A stretch of DNA of 64,000 bases, from positions 992,001 through 1,056,000 of the forward strand of contig CAWAND010000010.1 of assembly GCA_963783335.1 (NCBI GenBank). The letters are read 5' to 3'. Within the stretch, counting starts at the first letter, position 1; each line of letters starts with the position of its first letter. Of this stretch, positions 33,319 to 43,381 are shown piece by piece. The translations under genes were made by a program, and so were the position numbers. The DNA comes from CAWAND01 sp963783335. GTDB taxonomy: Bacteria > Chloroflexota > Anaerolineae > Anaerolineales > E44-bin32. Below the pieces are notes generated by a model. That model saw only the letters and a program-made list of their open reading frames with translations. It was not told the DNA's origin and made no database searches.

Positions 33319-33669
33319 GCCTACGACCCTCGTGGCTGGACTCATGCCCCGCCGGTTTGTGAAGTATCTCACAAGCTGGGCTTGGCTGGCAGGTGGGTGG
33401 GATGCGGAGGACGATGATGGAAAGCCCGGCTAGTATAGCATGCCGCCATGGGTCGGAGGCTGGCACGGAATGGTCGTCCCATGGCAGGTCTTGTTGAGCT
33501 CGTCTTCTTCAGGAATTAGGGGCTATTGAGGTGCGGGTAGGTCGACCGGCAGGATACAGGGCCAATACGGGCCCCGGCCGCCAGCCACCCTCGCTCGGTA
33601 GAGATGGGCACCGCGCGGCTGCCGGAGGGGTTTTGGGCGGACCTTGAGGGCATCTCGGCCTGAGTGCGG
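33319..33669. other. Intergenic region upstream of the Ser/Thr kinase
   Basis: About 350 bases with no supported gene. It holds the CRP-like palindrome at 33357-33374 and, on the minus strand, an extended -10 box TGCTATACT (33440-33432) that would start the kinase transcript near 33425. I see no other structure here. Confidence 0.5.
33357..33374. promoter_or_regulatory. CRP/FNR-like palindrome upstream of the Ser/Thr kinase
   Basis: TTGTGA-AGTATC-TCACAA, a perfect dyad, lies 38 bases before the kinase start and downstream of the extended -10 box at 33432-33440, where a bound protein would block elongation. Confidence 0.5.
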
Positions 33670-34530
33670 CTAGCGATTTCCGCCGGCTCTTGGTGCAGAC
33701 ATGCCCCGAATCAGGCCGCCGGGTTGGCAGGTTCGGCAGAAGTTGGTGATCTTCTGCTGGGCCGTCACGGATGAGATGGGGCTCCCGCACCGCGGACATG
33801 CCTCGCCCTCGCGCATATGCACCGAGAAAAAGCCGCGCGGCTTGAGATGGATGTCCTCCCCCATGGCCTCGCGCACAAGGCTGATAGATTGGCGAAGGGT
33901 GGCCTGCATGGCCTGGTAGAGCCGATTGGTCTCTTCCGGTGTCAGCGAGGGCCGCTTGCGATAGGGGTGAATCTGGGCCGCCCACAGGATTTCGTCGGCG
34001 TAGGCGTTGCCAATTCCGGCCACAAAAGAAGCGCGTGTGAGGATGCCTTTGATCTCACCCCTGAATGGCTTGAGACGGGCGGCAAATGTCTCGGCGTCTA
34101 TCTGCAGGGCATCAGGCCCCATCTGATGGAAGGTTGGAATCAGCCCCAAATCCGAGGTCAGGTAGAGCTGGCCCATGCGTTTGGAATCGACGTAGCGAAG
34201 GTCTTCGAGAGGGTCGCCGAAATGCAAAATCACATGGGTTGGCCCGACCTTCTTGGCCTTCGGCGCGCACAACTGGAACCGTCCGCTCAACTTGGGATTG
34301 ACCACCAAGAACAAATCCCTGGCGTCCAGGGTGAAGACCAGGAACTTGCCCCGGCGAGCAACCGCCTGTAATCGGCGGCCAGTCAGCGAGCTTTCGAACC
34401 CCTGATGGGTGAGGTCGCGGATCACCAGCGGGCCGCCTCTGGGAGACACCGTCACCTTCTAAATCGGGCGGTCCAGGGTCTTCCGCTGAAGAACTTCACA
34501 CACGACTTCGAGCTCTGGGAGTTCCGGCAT
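33670..34530 (-). pseudogene. mutM: Formamidopyrimidine-DNA glycosylase with in-frame TAG at codon 24
   Basis: The frame from ATG 34530 reads MPELPELEVVCEVLQRKTLD, the unmistakable Fpg/Nei N-terminus with catalytic Pro2 and Glu3, then RPI, a TAG at 34461-34459, and KVTVSPRGGPLVIRD onward to the stop. The rest is intact: FLVVNPKLSGRFQL, the helix-two-turn-helix GIGNAYADEILWAA and a zinc finger CPRCGSPIS plus CRTCQPGG. The enzyme removes oxidised purines from DNA. An internal GTG at 34455 could restart translation but would lose the catalytic residues. A substitution error, a real nonsense mutation and stop readthrough are all possible. Confidence 0.85.
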
Positions 34531-34563
34531 CGGCCGCCTCTATGCCCGGCCGGAGCGACCGGC

Positions 34564-34569
34564 TATAAT
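34564..34569 (+). promoter_or_regulatory. Consensus -10 box, probable leaderless start of the LysM gene
   Basis: TATAAT ends 9 bases before the ATG at 34579, so transcription would begin within a few bases of the start codon. No ribosome binding site is visible, consistent with a leaderless mRNA. No clear -35. Confidence 0.5.
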
Positions 34570-34578
34570 CTGCTTGCG

Positions 34579-35391
34579 ATGAGACACAATCGTAGCATGC
34601 TTCTGGGTGGGTGGGCTTTGGCGGCAGTATTGGCCGTGGCCTTGTCAGCTCAAGCCTGGGGGGCCGAACCGCTGGCACCCCCGCGCCAAGCACCGACCGC
34701 TTTTCCCACACCAACCCCGGACGCCAACGGCAACGTCATCTATGTGGTCCAGGAGGGGGATACGCCTTGGCGCATTGCCGCTGTGGCGGGGATCAGCCTG
34801 GAACAGTTGTATGCTCTCAATGGGCTGAAATCGACAGATCTTCTGACCCTGGGTATGCGGCTAACTCTTGCCCAGGTTAGCCCAACCCAGCCGCCGGCTG
34901 CTGCCGAAACGTCGGCCCCACCCACGCTGACACCCACGCCGGTGGGCGGGACGGCCGATATTTGTGTGCTTCTGTTTGTGGATCAGAATGGCAACGCCAG
35001 CCTGGATGAAGGTGAACCGGCGTTGGCTGGCGGACAGATCAGCGTGGCCGATTCGGCTGGCACGGTTGTTGGCGATCAAGCCACCACCGACGATCCCCAA
35101 GGCCACTGCTTTACCGGGCTGGAAATGGGGGACTATAATGTCAGCGCCGCGGTTCCATCGGGATACAATCCGACCACGTCGATGAACACACCGGTCCGCA
35201 TCGCGCCCGGGGACGTCTCATATGTGGAGTTCGGCGCCCAGCCCAGCGCGGCGCTCGGAGGCGACAGTTCGGGCGACTCGCAGCGCTCGCTGCTGTTGGG
35301 AATCTTGGGGATCAGCTTTCTGGTGGCGGCAGGTGCCCTCGGCTACATCGCTTCCCGCTACAATCGACGCAACCCGATGTCGCTTCGCTAG
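34579..35391 (+). CDS. Secreted LysM protein with SdrD-B-like domain and C-terminal anchor helix
   Basis: A 270-residue protein. A signal peptide (MLLGGWALAAVLAVALSAQAWGA) is followed by a Pro/Thr linker, a LysM domain (VIYVVQEGDTPWRIAAVAGISLEQLYALNGL, about 53-95) that binds peptidoglycan or chitin-like glycans, a second Thr/Pro linker, and an immunoglobulin-like SdrD-B domain with a DQNGNASLDEGE calcium loop. A C-terminal helix (LLLGILGISFLVAAGALGYIA) and basic tail (SRYNRRNP) anchor it. It is probably a cell-wall-facing structural or adhesion protein. Divergent with mutM. Confidence 0.8.
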   Translation: MRHNRSMLLGGWALAAVLAVALSAQAWGAEPLAPPRQAPTAFPTPTPDANGNVIYVVQEGDTPWRIAAVAGISLEQLYALNGLKSTDLLTLGMRLTLAQVSPTQPPAAAETSAPPTLTPTPVGGTADICVLLFVDQNGNASLDEGEPALAGGQISVADSAGTVVGDQATTDDPQGHCFTGLEMGDYNVSAAVPSGYNPTTSMNTPVRIAPGDVSYVEFGAQPSAALGGDSSGDSQRSLLLGILGISFLVAAGALGYIASRYNRRNPMSLR

Positions 35392-35424
35392 GCGTCTCTG
35401 AGGGAACAAATCCTCCCCAGCAGT

Positions 35425-36549
35425 TCAGTCTGTCAACAATTCTCTCAGCGCCCCCAAGAGCAGGGTGACGTACTCATGCCGGCTTGATTCGCCCATCAGG
35501 CCGATGCGCCAGATCTTGCCTGCCAACGGGCCGAACCCGCCTGCGATTTCGACGTTGAATTCATCCCGCAGTTGGGCGCGCAGCTTGGCCTCGTCGAAGC
35601 CTTCGGGAACACGGCAAGTCGTCAGGCTGGGAATGCGCAGGGACTCGTCTTCCACCCAAAGTGTGAGGCCAAGGGCTTCCAGGCCATTCCACAGCCGCTT
35701 GGCGTTCTCCATATGCCTGGCTAGTCGAGCCTCGAGGCCCTCTTCTTGGACCATGCGCAGGGCTTCCCGCAGCGCATACATCGTGCTGGTCGGTGCCGTG
35801 TGGTGGTAGGCAGGTGAGCTGCCCCAGTAGCGATCCAGCAGATTGAGATCCAGGTAGAAGACCGACGGCGGGGTTGATCGGTCGCCGAGGGTCTTGACAG
35901 CCCTGGCACTGAGCGTGATTGGGGATAGACCGGGCACGCCGGACAGACATTTCTGCCCGGCGCTGTAAGCTACGTCGACATCCCAGGCATCCACCTCCAG
36001 GGCGACACCGCCTAGCGATGTGACACAATCGAGCACGAGCAGCGCGCCGGCCTGATGGCAGGCACGGGCGATGGCTGGAATACCAGGTTGGAGCGCGCCG
36101 GTGGACGTCTCAGCGTGAACCAGGGTCACAAGCTTGTACTCGCCCTCGGAAACAGCGGACTCAATCGCCTGCGGCTCGAAGACATCACCCCAATCGCGTG
36201 ACAGGCGGGTCACATCGGCGCCGTGACGCTCAGCCATTTCTGCCAGACGCTCACCGAAGTATCCCTGAACACAAGCCAGAACCTTGTCCCCTGGCTCGAC
36301 CAGGTTGGAAATGGCGGCTTCCATGGCCGAAGTTCCCGTGCCTGGGACCGCCAGGGTGAGGTCGTTTTCGGTCTGGAAGGTTTGCTGGAGAAGATCTTTG
36401 ACGTCCGCCATGATCGCCAAGAAATCGGGATCCATATAGCCGATGACCGGGGTTGCCATGCTTCGCAAGACGCGCGGATGCACCATGCTGGGGCCGGGCC
36501 CGAGCAGGATTCGCGGCGAGGGGTTCAGATCGTGGAAGGTCTTGGGCAT
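35425..36549 (-). CDS. Alanine-glyoxylate aminotransferase-like class V enzyme
   Basis: A 374-residue PLP enzyme. It starts with ILLGPGPSMVHPRVLRSMATPVIGYMDPDF, as in AGXT and the serine-glyoxylate group. The cofactor-binding Asp lies in LLVLDCVTSLGGVALEVDAWDVD and the PLP lysine in AYSAGQKCLSGVPGLSP. AYHHTAPTSTMYALREAL and the C-terminal IWRIGLMGESSRHEYV with the substrate-carboxylate Arg fit the family. GGAG lies 8 bases before the ATG. It is the closer of the two class V enzymes here to true alanine-glyoxylate transaminase; it probably converts glyoxylate to glycine or links serine and hydroxypyruvate. Confidence 0.88.
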   Translation of the reverse strand: MPKTFHDLNPSPRILLGPGPSMVHPRVLRSMATPVIGYMDPDFLAIMADVKDLLQQTFQTENDLTLAVPGTGTSAMEAAISNLVEPGDKVLACVQGYFGERLAEMAERHGADVTRLSRDWGDVFEPQAIESAVSEGEYKLVTLVHAETSTGALQPGIPAIARACHQAGALLVLDCVTSLGGVALEVDAWDVDVAYSAGQKCLSGVPGLSPITLSARAVKTLGDRSTPPSVFYLDLNLLDRYWGSSPAYHHTAPTSTMYALREALRMVQEEGLEARLARHMENAKRLWNGLEALGLTLWVEDESLRIPSLTTCRVPEGFDEAKLRAQLRDEFNVEIAGGFGPLAGKIWRIGLMGESSRHEYVTLLLGALRELLTD

Positions 36550-36866
36550 GGTTGAGCTCCATTAGATGCGCGAACGGGCCATGAAGGTCAACCGAGCGTG
36601 GCGTCCAGACTTGGCGCAATCTGTCGCCATTTAATGGCTGACGTTCGGGCATTATACATCTGACAGAAAAGCCCCGGTGAGGGGGCGAGGCCGCAGGATG
36701 CGGTGGAATGGGTTTCACCTTACAATCACCTAACAGCCGTGCAAGGATGTGTAACGCGATTGTAGAGTTATGTTGACCGTTGGCGGTTGTTCGCCAGGCG
36801 TTTCCGCTTGCTTGGGGAGATGTTCTGAATAGGCTGTCACCCGACAAACATGGGCGAGGAAACAAG
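36550..36866. other. Divergent intergenic region, aminotransferase and GGDEF genes
   Basis: About 317 bases without a supported gene. On the minus strand a TATAAT box (36656-36651) would start the aminotransferase transcript near 36644. Just downstream is the inverted repeat GCCAT-TTA-ATGGC (36626-36638), a possible operator. For the GGDEF gene I see no convincing promoter. Confidence 0.4.
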
Positions 36867-38288
36867 GTGGAGCAAACTCAGCCAGATTTTCAGCGCATCG
36901 CGCAGCATTCAGCAGACATCTACTTCAGACTGTACTTCCGGGATGGCCTGGCTTACGTGAGCCCGGGCTTTGAAGTGGCGCTCGGCTACGCTTCCGAGGA
37001 CTGCCTGCATCAGGCGCAGTTCTTTGGCCAACTGATTGATGGGTCCAGCCAGGACGAATTTGAGTCTGCCCTGTCGCTGTTGCGCTCGCGTGCGCAGCCA
37101 AGCATCTCCTCGGTTGTCAGGCTGAGGTGCAAGGACGGCGGGCTGATTTGGGCGGAACTGTTTGGGATTGCCGTCGAAAACGATGTGGGAGACGTAGTGG
37201 GCATCGACGGCGTGGCACGCGATGTTTCTGAACACCTGCAAGTCACCGAACTCCTCAGCCGCCATACCCACGAACAGCAGGTCCTGCTTAACGTTCAGCG
37301 TGATCTGTGGTCAAAGCTCGATCTTAAACAGACTTGTGATCTGATTGTGAACGAGAGCCAGCGATTCTTGAAGGCAAATTCGTGCATCCTGCTGCTGACC
37401 GAGACGGATGGGATCACCTTGCGGGCCCTATCGGCCATGGGTGATGTCACCACGAAGCAGCTGCCGCAGATCGTGCGCATTGGAGAGGGTCTATTGGGCC
37501 GGGTGGTTCAGCTGGGGGCGCCTCAGCGATTGGAAGGCCGCAGCGTCAGCGGCGGGCAGCTGCGCGATGAGGCCGGCAAGACCGTTTTGGTCGCCCCGCT
37601 CAAGCTTGAGGGCCAGGTCACGGGAGCGCTGATTGCCCAAGGTAATGCGGTGGCCCTCGGCCAGGCGGATCTCAAGTTTCTCGAGTCGATCTCGCAGGCT
37701 GCTGCGAAGGCCATTGACAACAGCCGGTCGTTTCAGGAAGTCCGCCGGCAGGCATCGATCGACGGCCTGACCGGGGCTTTCAATCGTCAATTCTTCGAAT
37801 CCAATCTCGCCAATGAGCTCAGCCGTGCCGACCGACTAGGCTACGCAGTCGGGCTGCTGTTCGTCGACGTTGATGACTTAAAGGTGATCAACGACAACCA
37901 TGGTCACCTGGTTGGAGACGATGTGCTGCGTTCTTTGGTCCAACTCCTAAAGCGCAAGCTGCGCGAGACCGATTGGGTCGCCCGGTACGGGGGAGATGAA
38001 TTTGCCGTGGTCCTTCCGGGCTGCTCGGCCGACCAGCTCGAGTTGCTGGCAGGCAGGCTCAAGAAGAGTTTGGCGACGCTGAAGGTTGATTTGCCCAACG
38101 GGGATCGATTGCCGGTCAGCTTCAGCATTGGTGGCTCGGTCTACCCAGAGAGCGTGTCAGTCACTGATAACTTGGTGGCGGCCGCTGACAACGCTGAGCG
38201 AGCTGCCAAGCTGGCGGGCGGCAATCGCATCGTCATCCACAGGTCACATCTTGACCGTCGGCAGCGAAGTTCGGGAGATTCGGCCTGA
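36867..38288 (+). CDS. PAS-GAF-GGDEF diguanylate cyclase
   Basis: A 473-residue soluble signalling protein: PAS domain (about 10-120, DIYFRLYFRDGLAYVSPGFEVALGY and a PAC stretch VGIDGVARDVSE), GAF domain (about 140-285, LDLKQTCDLIVNESQRFL), then a GGDEF domain (about 305-460). The active site is intact, RYGGDEFAVVLPG, with a product-inhibition I-site RETD five residues before it. IDGLTGAFNRQFFE marks the domain start. It makes cyclic di-GMP from two GTP. I chose the GTG at 36867 for a GAGGA site 7 bases upstream; a TTG at 36780 would add 29 residues. Confidence 0.85.
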   Translation: MEQTQPDFQRIAQHSADIYFRLYFRDGLAYVSPGFEVALGYASEDCLHQAQFFGQLIDGSSQDEFESALSLLRSRAQPSISSVVRLRCKDGGLIWAELFGIAVENDVGDVVGIDGVARDVSEHLQVTELLSRHTHEQQVLLNVQRDLWSKLDLKQTCDLIVNESQRFLKANSCILLLTETDGITLRALSAMGDVTTKQLPQIVRIGEGLLGRVVQLGAPQRLEGRSVSGGQLRDEAGKTVLVAPLKLEGQVTGALIAQGNAVALGQADLKFLESISQAAAKAIDNSRSFQEVRRQASIDGLTGAFNRQFFESNLANELSRADRLGYAVGLLFVDVDDLKVINDNHGHLVGDDVLRSLVQLLKRKLRETDWVARYGGDEFAVVLPGCSADQLELLAGRLKKSLATLKVDLPNGDRLPVSFSIGGSVYPESVSVTDNLVAAADNAERAAKLAGGNRIVIHRSHLDRRQRSSGDSA

Positions 38289-38346
38289 GGTAGACTGACC
38301 TCGGAAGCGAGCTGACCCCGCCCGTACACCGACGGCTCGAGGTGGC

Positions 38347-38847
38347 ATGGCACCCGTCAAGCCAGATTCGAAGTACTACCCCCTGTACGAGTTCTTGCGG
38401 CGCCAGGCGCAGGATAGCCTGACACTGTCTTTTGATGCCATCGATCACATGATCGCTGGCCGATTGCCTGCGTCCGCACACAAGAGCCGGGCTTTTTGGA
38501 GCAATCGTTCACAGGGCGCGCTCCAGGCGTCGTCATGGATGGATGCCGGATTCCACGTCCAGAGCGTGGACCTTGAGCGGGGGGTCGTGATCTTCGCCCG
38601 ACCGAAGACAAGCTATCGAGTGGAACGGGAGGGCGGGGATATCCTGTGGAACGGAGACATGGTTCGTGCACTGAGGGACCATATGAACCTGAACCAGATG
38701 GAGTTGGCGCGAATTCTCGGGGTACGACAACAAACGGTAAGCGAGTGGGAAACCGGGGTCTATCGACCCACCCGAGGGCGCTCCAAGCATCTGACGATGG
38801 TCGCCGAGAAAGCCGCGTTCCCATTCCAGGTTGATCGAGCGGAATAG
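38347..38847 (+). CDS. XRE-type HTH protein with an N-terminal DUF7662-like domain
   Basis: A 166-residue protein. The first 80 residues (YYPLYEFLRRQAQDSLTLSFDAIDHMIAGRLP, SRAFWSNRSQGALQASSWMDAGFHVQSVDL) form a domain that recurs beside DNA-binding and restriction-related proteins. The C-terminal half is a Cro/C1-type HTH: MVRALRDHMNLNQMELARILGVRQQTVSEWETGVYRPTRG. This is probably a DNA-binding regulator; targets unknown. It starts 58 bases after the GGDEF gene and is followed by a strong promoter in the same direction. Confidence 0.75.
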   Translation: MAPVKPDSKYYPLYEFLRRQAQDSLTLSFDAIDHMIAGRLPASAHKSRAFWSNRSQGALQASSWMDAGFHVQSVDLERGVVIFARPKTSYRVEREGGDILWNGDMVRALRDHMNLNQMELARILGVRQQTVSEWETGVYRPTRGRSKHLTMVAEKAAFPFQVDRAE

Positions 38848-39323
38848 CCCTCACTGTTCCGTCTTGACAGCCAACACGGAACCGTGTAAGATGTCAACAC
38901 CCGATCACGGTTCGGGCCTGGGCACGAGCGCTTGGGAAATGTCGGAGGGGACGTGAACCGTCACGGCGACATTCCTCGAGCGCTCTGCCTTTGGCGCGAG
39001 TTGAGGCAGGTACCACATCGGCGGGTGTGTTCCCGCGAGCACGTCGATCATCTGAAAGAGCACCCTCGCCCGTTTGCCGAGAATGGTCGGGGCCCCAGCG
39101 CCACGACCGGTCAGGCGAGATGGGATGCCGATTGTAGACCGGCCCGGGGCCACCGCCTTCCGCCTGCGTTGACAGGGCAATGGTCAATCTGGGCGTATGG
39201 CTGGATGTGGAGAATGTCCCGGGGGAGGTGACTCAGCGGAAGGGCTTCGCTGCCGGCAGGCAGCTGTGCATGTTGGTCACGCGGCACCCCGACCGAGGCA
39301 ACCCGTCGGGGAGGGCGGTGACG
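38848..39323 (+). other. Gene-poor region with a strong promoter and a folded segment, candidate ncRNA
   Basis: No convincing protein gene lies in these 476 bases. After the promoter at 38864 the plus strand can fold into a long hairpin: GAGCGCT (38926) pairs with AGCGCTC (38979), AATGTCG (38938) with CGACATT (38967), and CGTGA with TCACG inside. Further stems follow (CTGCCT/AGGCAG, GCGGG/CCCGC) and CCCCGAC/GTCGGGG at 39287-39311. I checked for RNase P, tmRNA and SRP signatures and found none. A noncoding RNA is inference; short stems arise by chance in GC-rich DNA, but the nested 7-pair stems are less likely to. Confidence 0.35.
38864..38892 (+). promoter_or_regulatory. Sigma-70-type promoter with no gene downstream
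   Basis: Consensus TTGACA (38864-38869) and TAAGAT (38887-38892) with an exact 17-base spacer. The only thing downstream on this strand for over 4 kb is the folded region at 38899-39320. Confidence 0.6.
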
Positions 39324-40400
39324 TCAGGCCGCGACCTGTTGGGCGATCAGCGTCTTCAGACGGTCGGCGCCCTCCTCGAGCTCCTTCTTGATGTAGAGCT
39401 TGAAAAAGAGCTTGCCGAACCAGCGAGGCCTAAGCAGGACTCGGGCTCGAGTAATGACACGCGTCTTCTCCCCAATGGGCTCAAAGTACACGGTCTCAAT
39501 CACCGCCTTGCCCAGGCGGCCGGCGGCTTCGATCTCCTGCGTGAAGTATTCGAAGGGGCGCCAATCGACTATGGTCAGGATGTAGGCGAGTTCCTTGCCG
39601 TGGATGCAGTGGTTCTTGGCGCCCGGCCCCATACGTCCATTTGTCAGCGGCAGCGGGCGGAACGACATTTCGGTCCCCATGGCTCGCTTGACGGGATCGT
39701 TCATCCATTCCCAAACTACAGGCGGGGGGGCGTCTACCTCTTGTTCCATACTGAAGTCCGATTGATCGGCTTCCACCACCACCTTGCGCGCGGCGACAAT
39801 CTCCTGATAGCGGGCATTCAGGTCAAGGCAATAGGTTACGACCTCGCCAAACTCCCGGGCATCATCAACATCGCGCTGGAACATAGCCGGAGGTAAGTCC
39901 AGCTTCTCGAAAGCTGGTTGGGTGAACAATATGTACGCACGCCAGCCCGTCGTCATGGTCACGTGGTTCTTGAGAAGACGATGGGCCAGGTTGACGTCAC
40001 TCCCGAGAGGCTTGGATCTGTTGGCCACGGTCTGGAGAGCATAGTCACCGTAGTGGCAAATGATCTTCAGGTCGAGCATCGGGAGCGACCGGCAAGCGTT
40101 GCAGTCGCATGTGGTCCGCCGACGGACGCCGGTCACCTGGTCTCGAAAGGCCACATAGGTCGCCTCGAACAGCTCGACCAAGGTCTCGCCGCGGTCCACG
40201 CGTTCCGCTGGCAGATGTCCGTAGACGGCATCACCTTCGACCTCAACCAGAATCATAAGCGGTGTCAGGTGGGCGATGATCCGCTCGGTCAGTTCTCCGA
40301 GAATGGCGTTGGCGTGATCCAGCTCAGCTTCTGATAGATAAGCCGTGAACCCAGTGATGTCTGCCAGAACGAGATAGCCCTGGTGTAGATCGGAAGCCAT
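39324..40400 (-). CDS. DUF2652 (class III cyclase-like) plus SRPBCC-domain protein
   Basis: A 358-residue protein. Residues about 5-180 form a DUF2652 domain, distantly related to class III nucleotide cyclases (GYLVLADITGFTAYLSEAELDHA, VEVEGDAVYGHLP, GSDVNLAHRLLKNHV, aligning with cyclase metal and homodimer segments). A CDCNAC cluster lies at about 98-103. Residues about 210-350 are an SRPBCC/START-like ligand-binding domain (FSMEQEVDAPPPVVWEWMNDP, IIETVYFEPIGEKTRVITRARV). The canonical cyclase metal Asp pair and purine-specifying residues are not clear, so catalysis is uncertain. ATG 40400 has GAGG 9 bases upstream. Confidence 0.75.
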   Translation of the reverse strand: MASDLHQGYLVLADITGFTAYLSEAELDHANAILGELTERIIAHLTPLMILVEVEGDAVYGHLPAERVDRGETLVELFEATYVAFRDQVTGVRRRTTCDCNACRSLPMLDLKIICHYGDYALQTVANRSKPLGSDVNLAHRLLKNHVTMTTGWRAYILFTQPAFEKLDLPPAMFQRDVDDAREFGEVVTYCLDLNARYQEIVAARKVVVEADQSDFSMEQEVDAPPPVVWEWMNDPVKRAMGTEMSFRPLPLTNGRMGPGAKNHCIHGKELAYILTIVDWRPFEYFTQEIEAAGRLGKAVIETVYFEPIGEKTRVITRARVLLRPRWFGKLFFKLYIKKELEEGADRLKTLIAQQVAA

Positions 40401-40593
40401 GATTATTGTCCTCAACGCAGAAAGAGGTTGGTGATTCCGGTTCGCAGCCATTGATGGATTTTGAACATGGGCGGGAGGGGGATGCGATGGCCGATGCAGA
40501 ACGAGTATAGGCGCGCAGACTCAGCCGGGTCAAGCGAGCCAGCCTGCAGCTCACATGAAACACTCATTCTGGATGGCGCGAATCGGCCGGATG

Positions 40594-43306
<2,713 letters not shown>

Positions 43307-43381
43307 CACCAACTCCAATTAGGTCGTCGTGTCAATCCGGGGAGGTCCGCCCGGCGCCAGGGTCGATCGGTTTTCCGCCGG

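Noticed and set aside
38905..39180. 91-codon minus-strand frame ending NVAVTVHVPSDISQAL, faintly like an antitoxin start
   Set aside because: The protein-like stretch is at the C-terminal end of the frame, there is no RBS, and a plus-strand promoter and folds explain the region at least as well.
43319..43380. Shared regulatory region of acnA and the four-GAF kinase as an iron-responsive site
   Set aside because: No Fur-like or IscR-like palindrome is visible.
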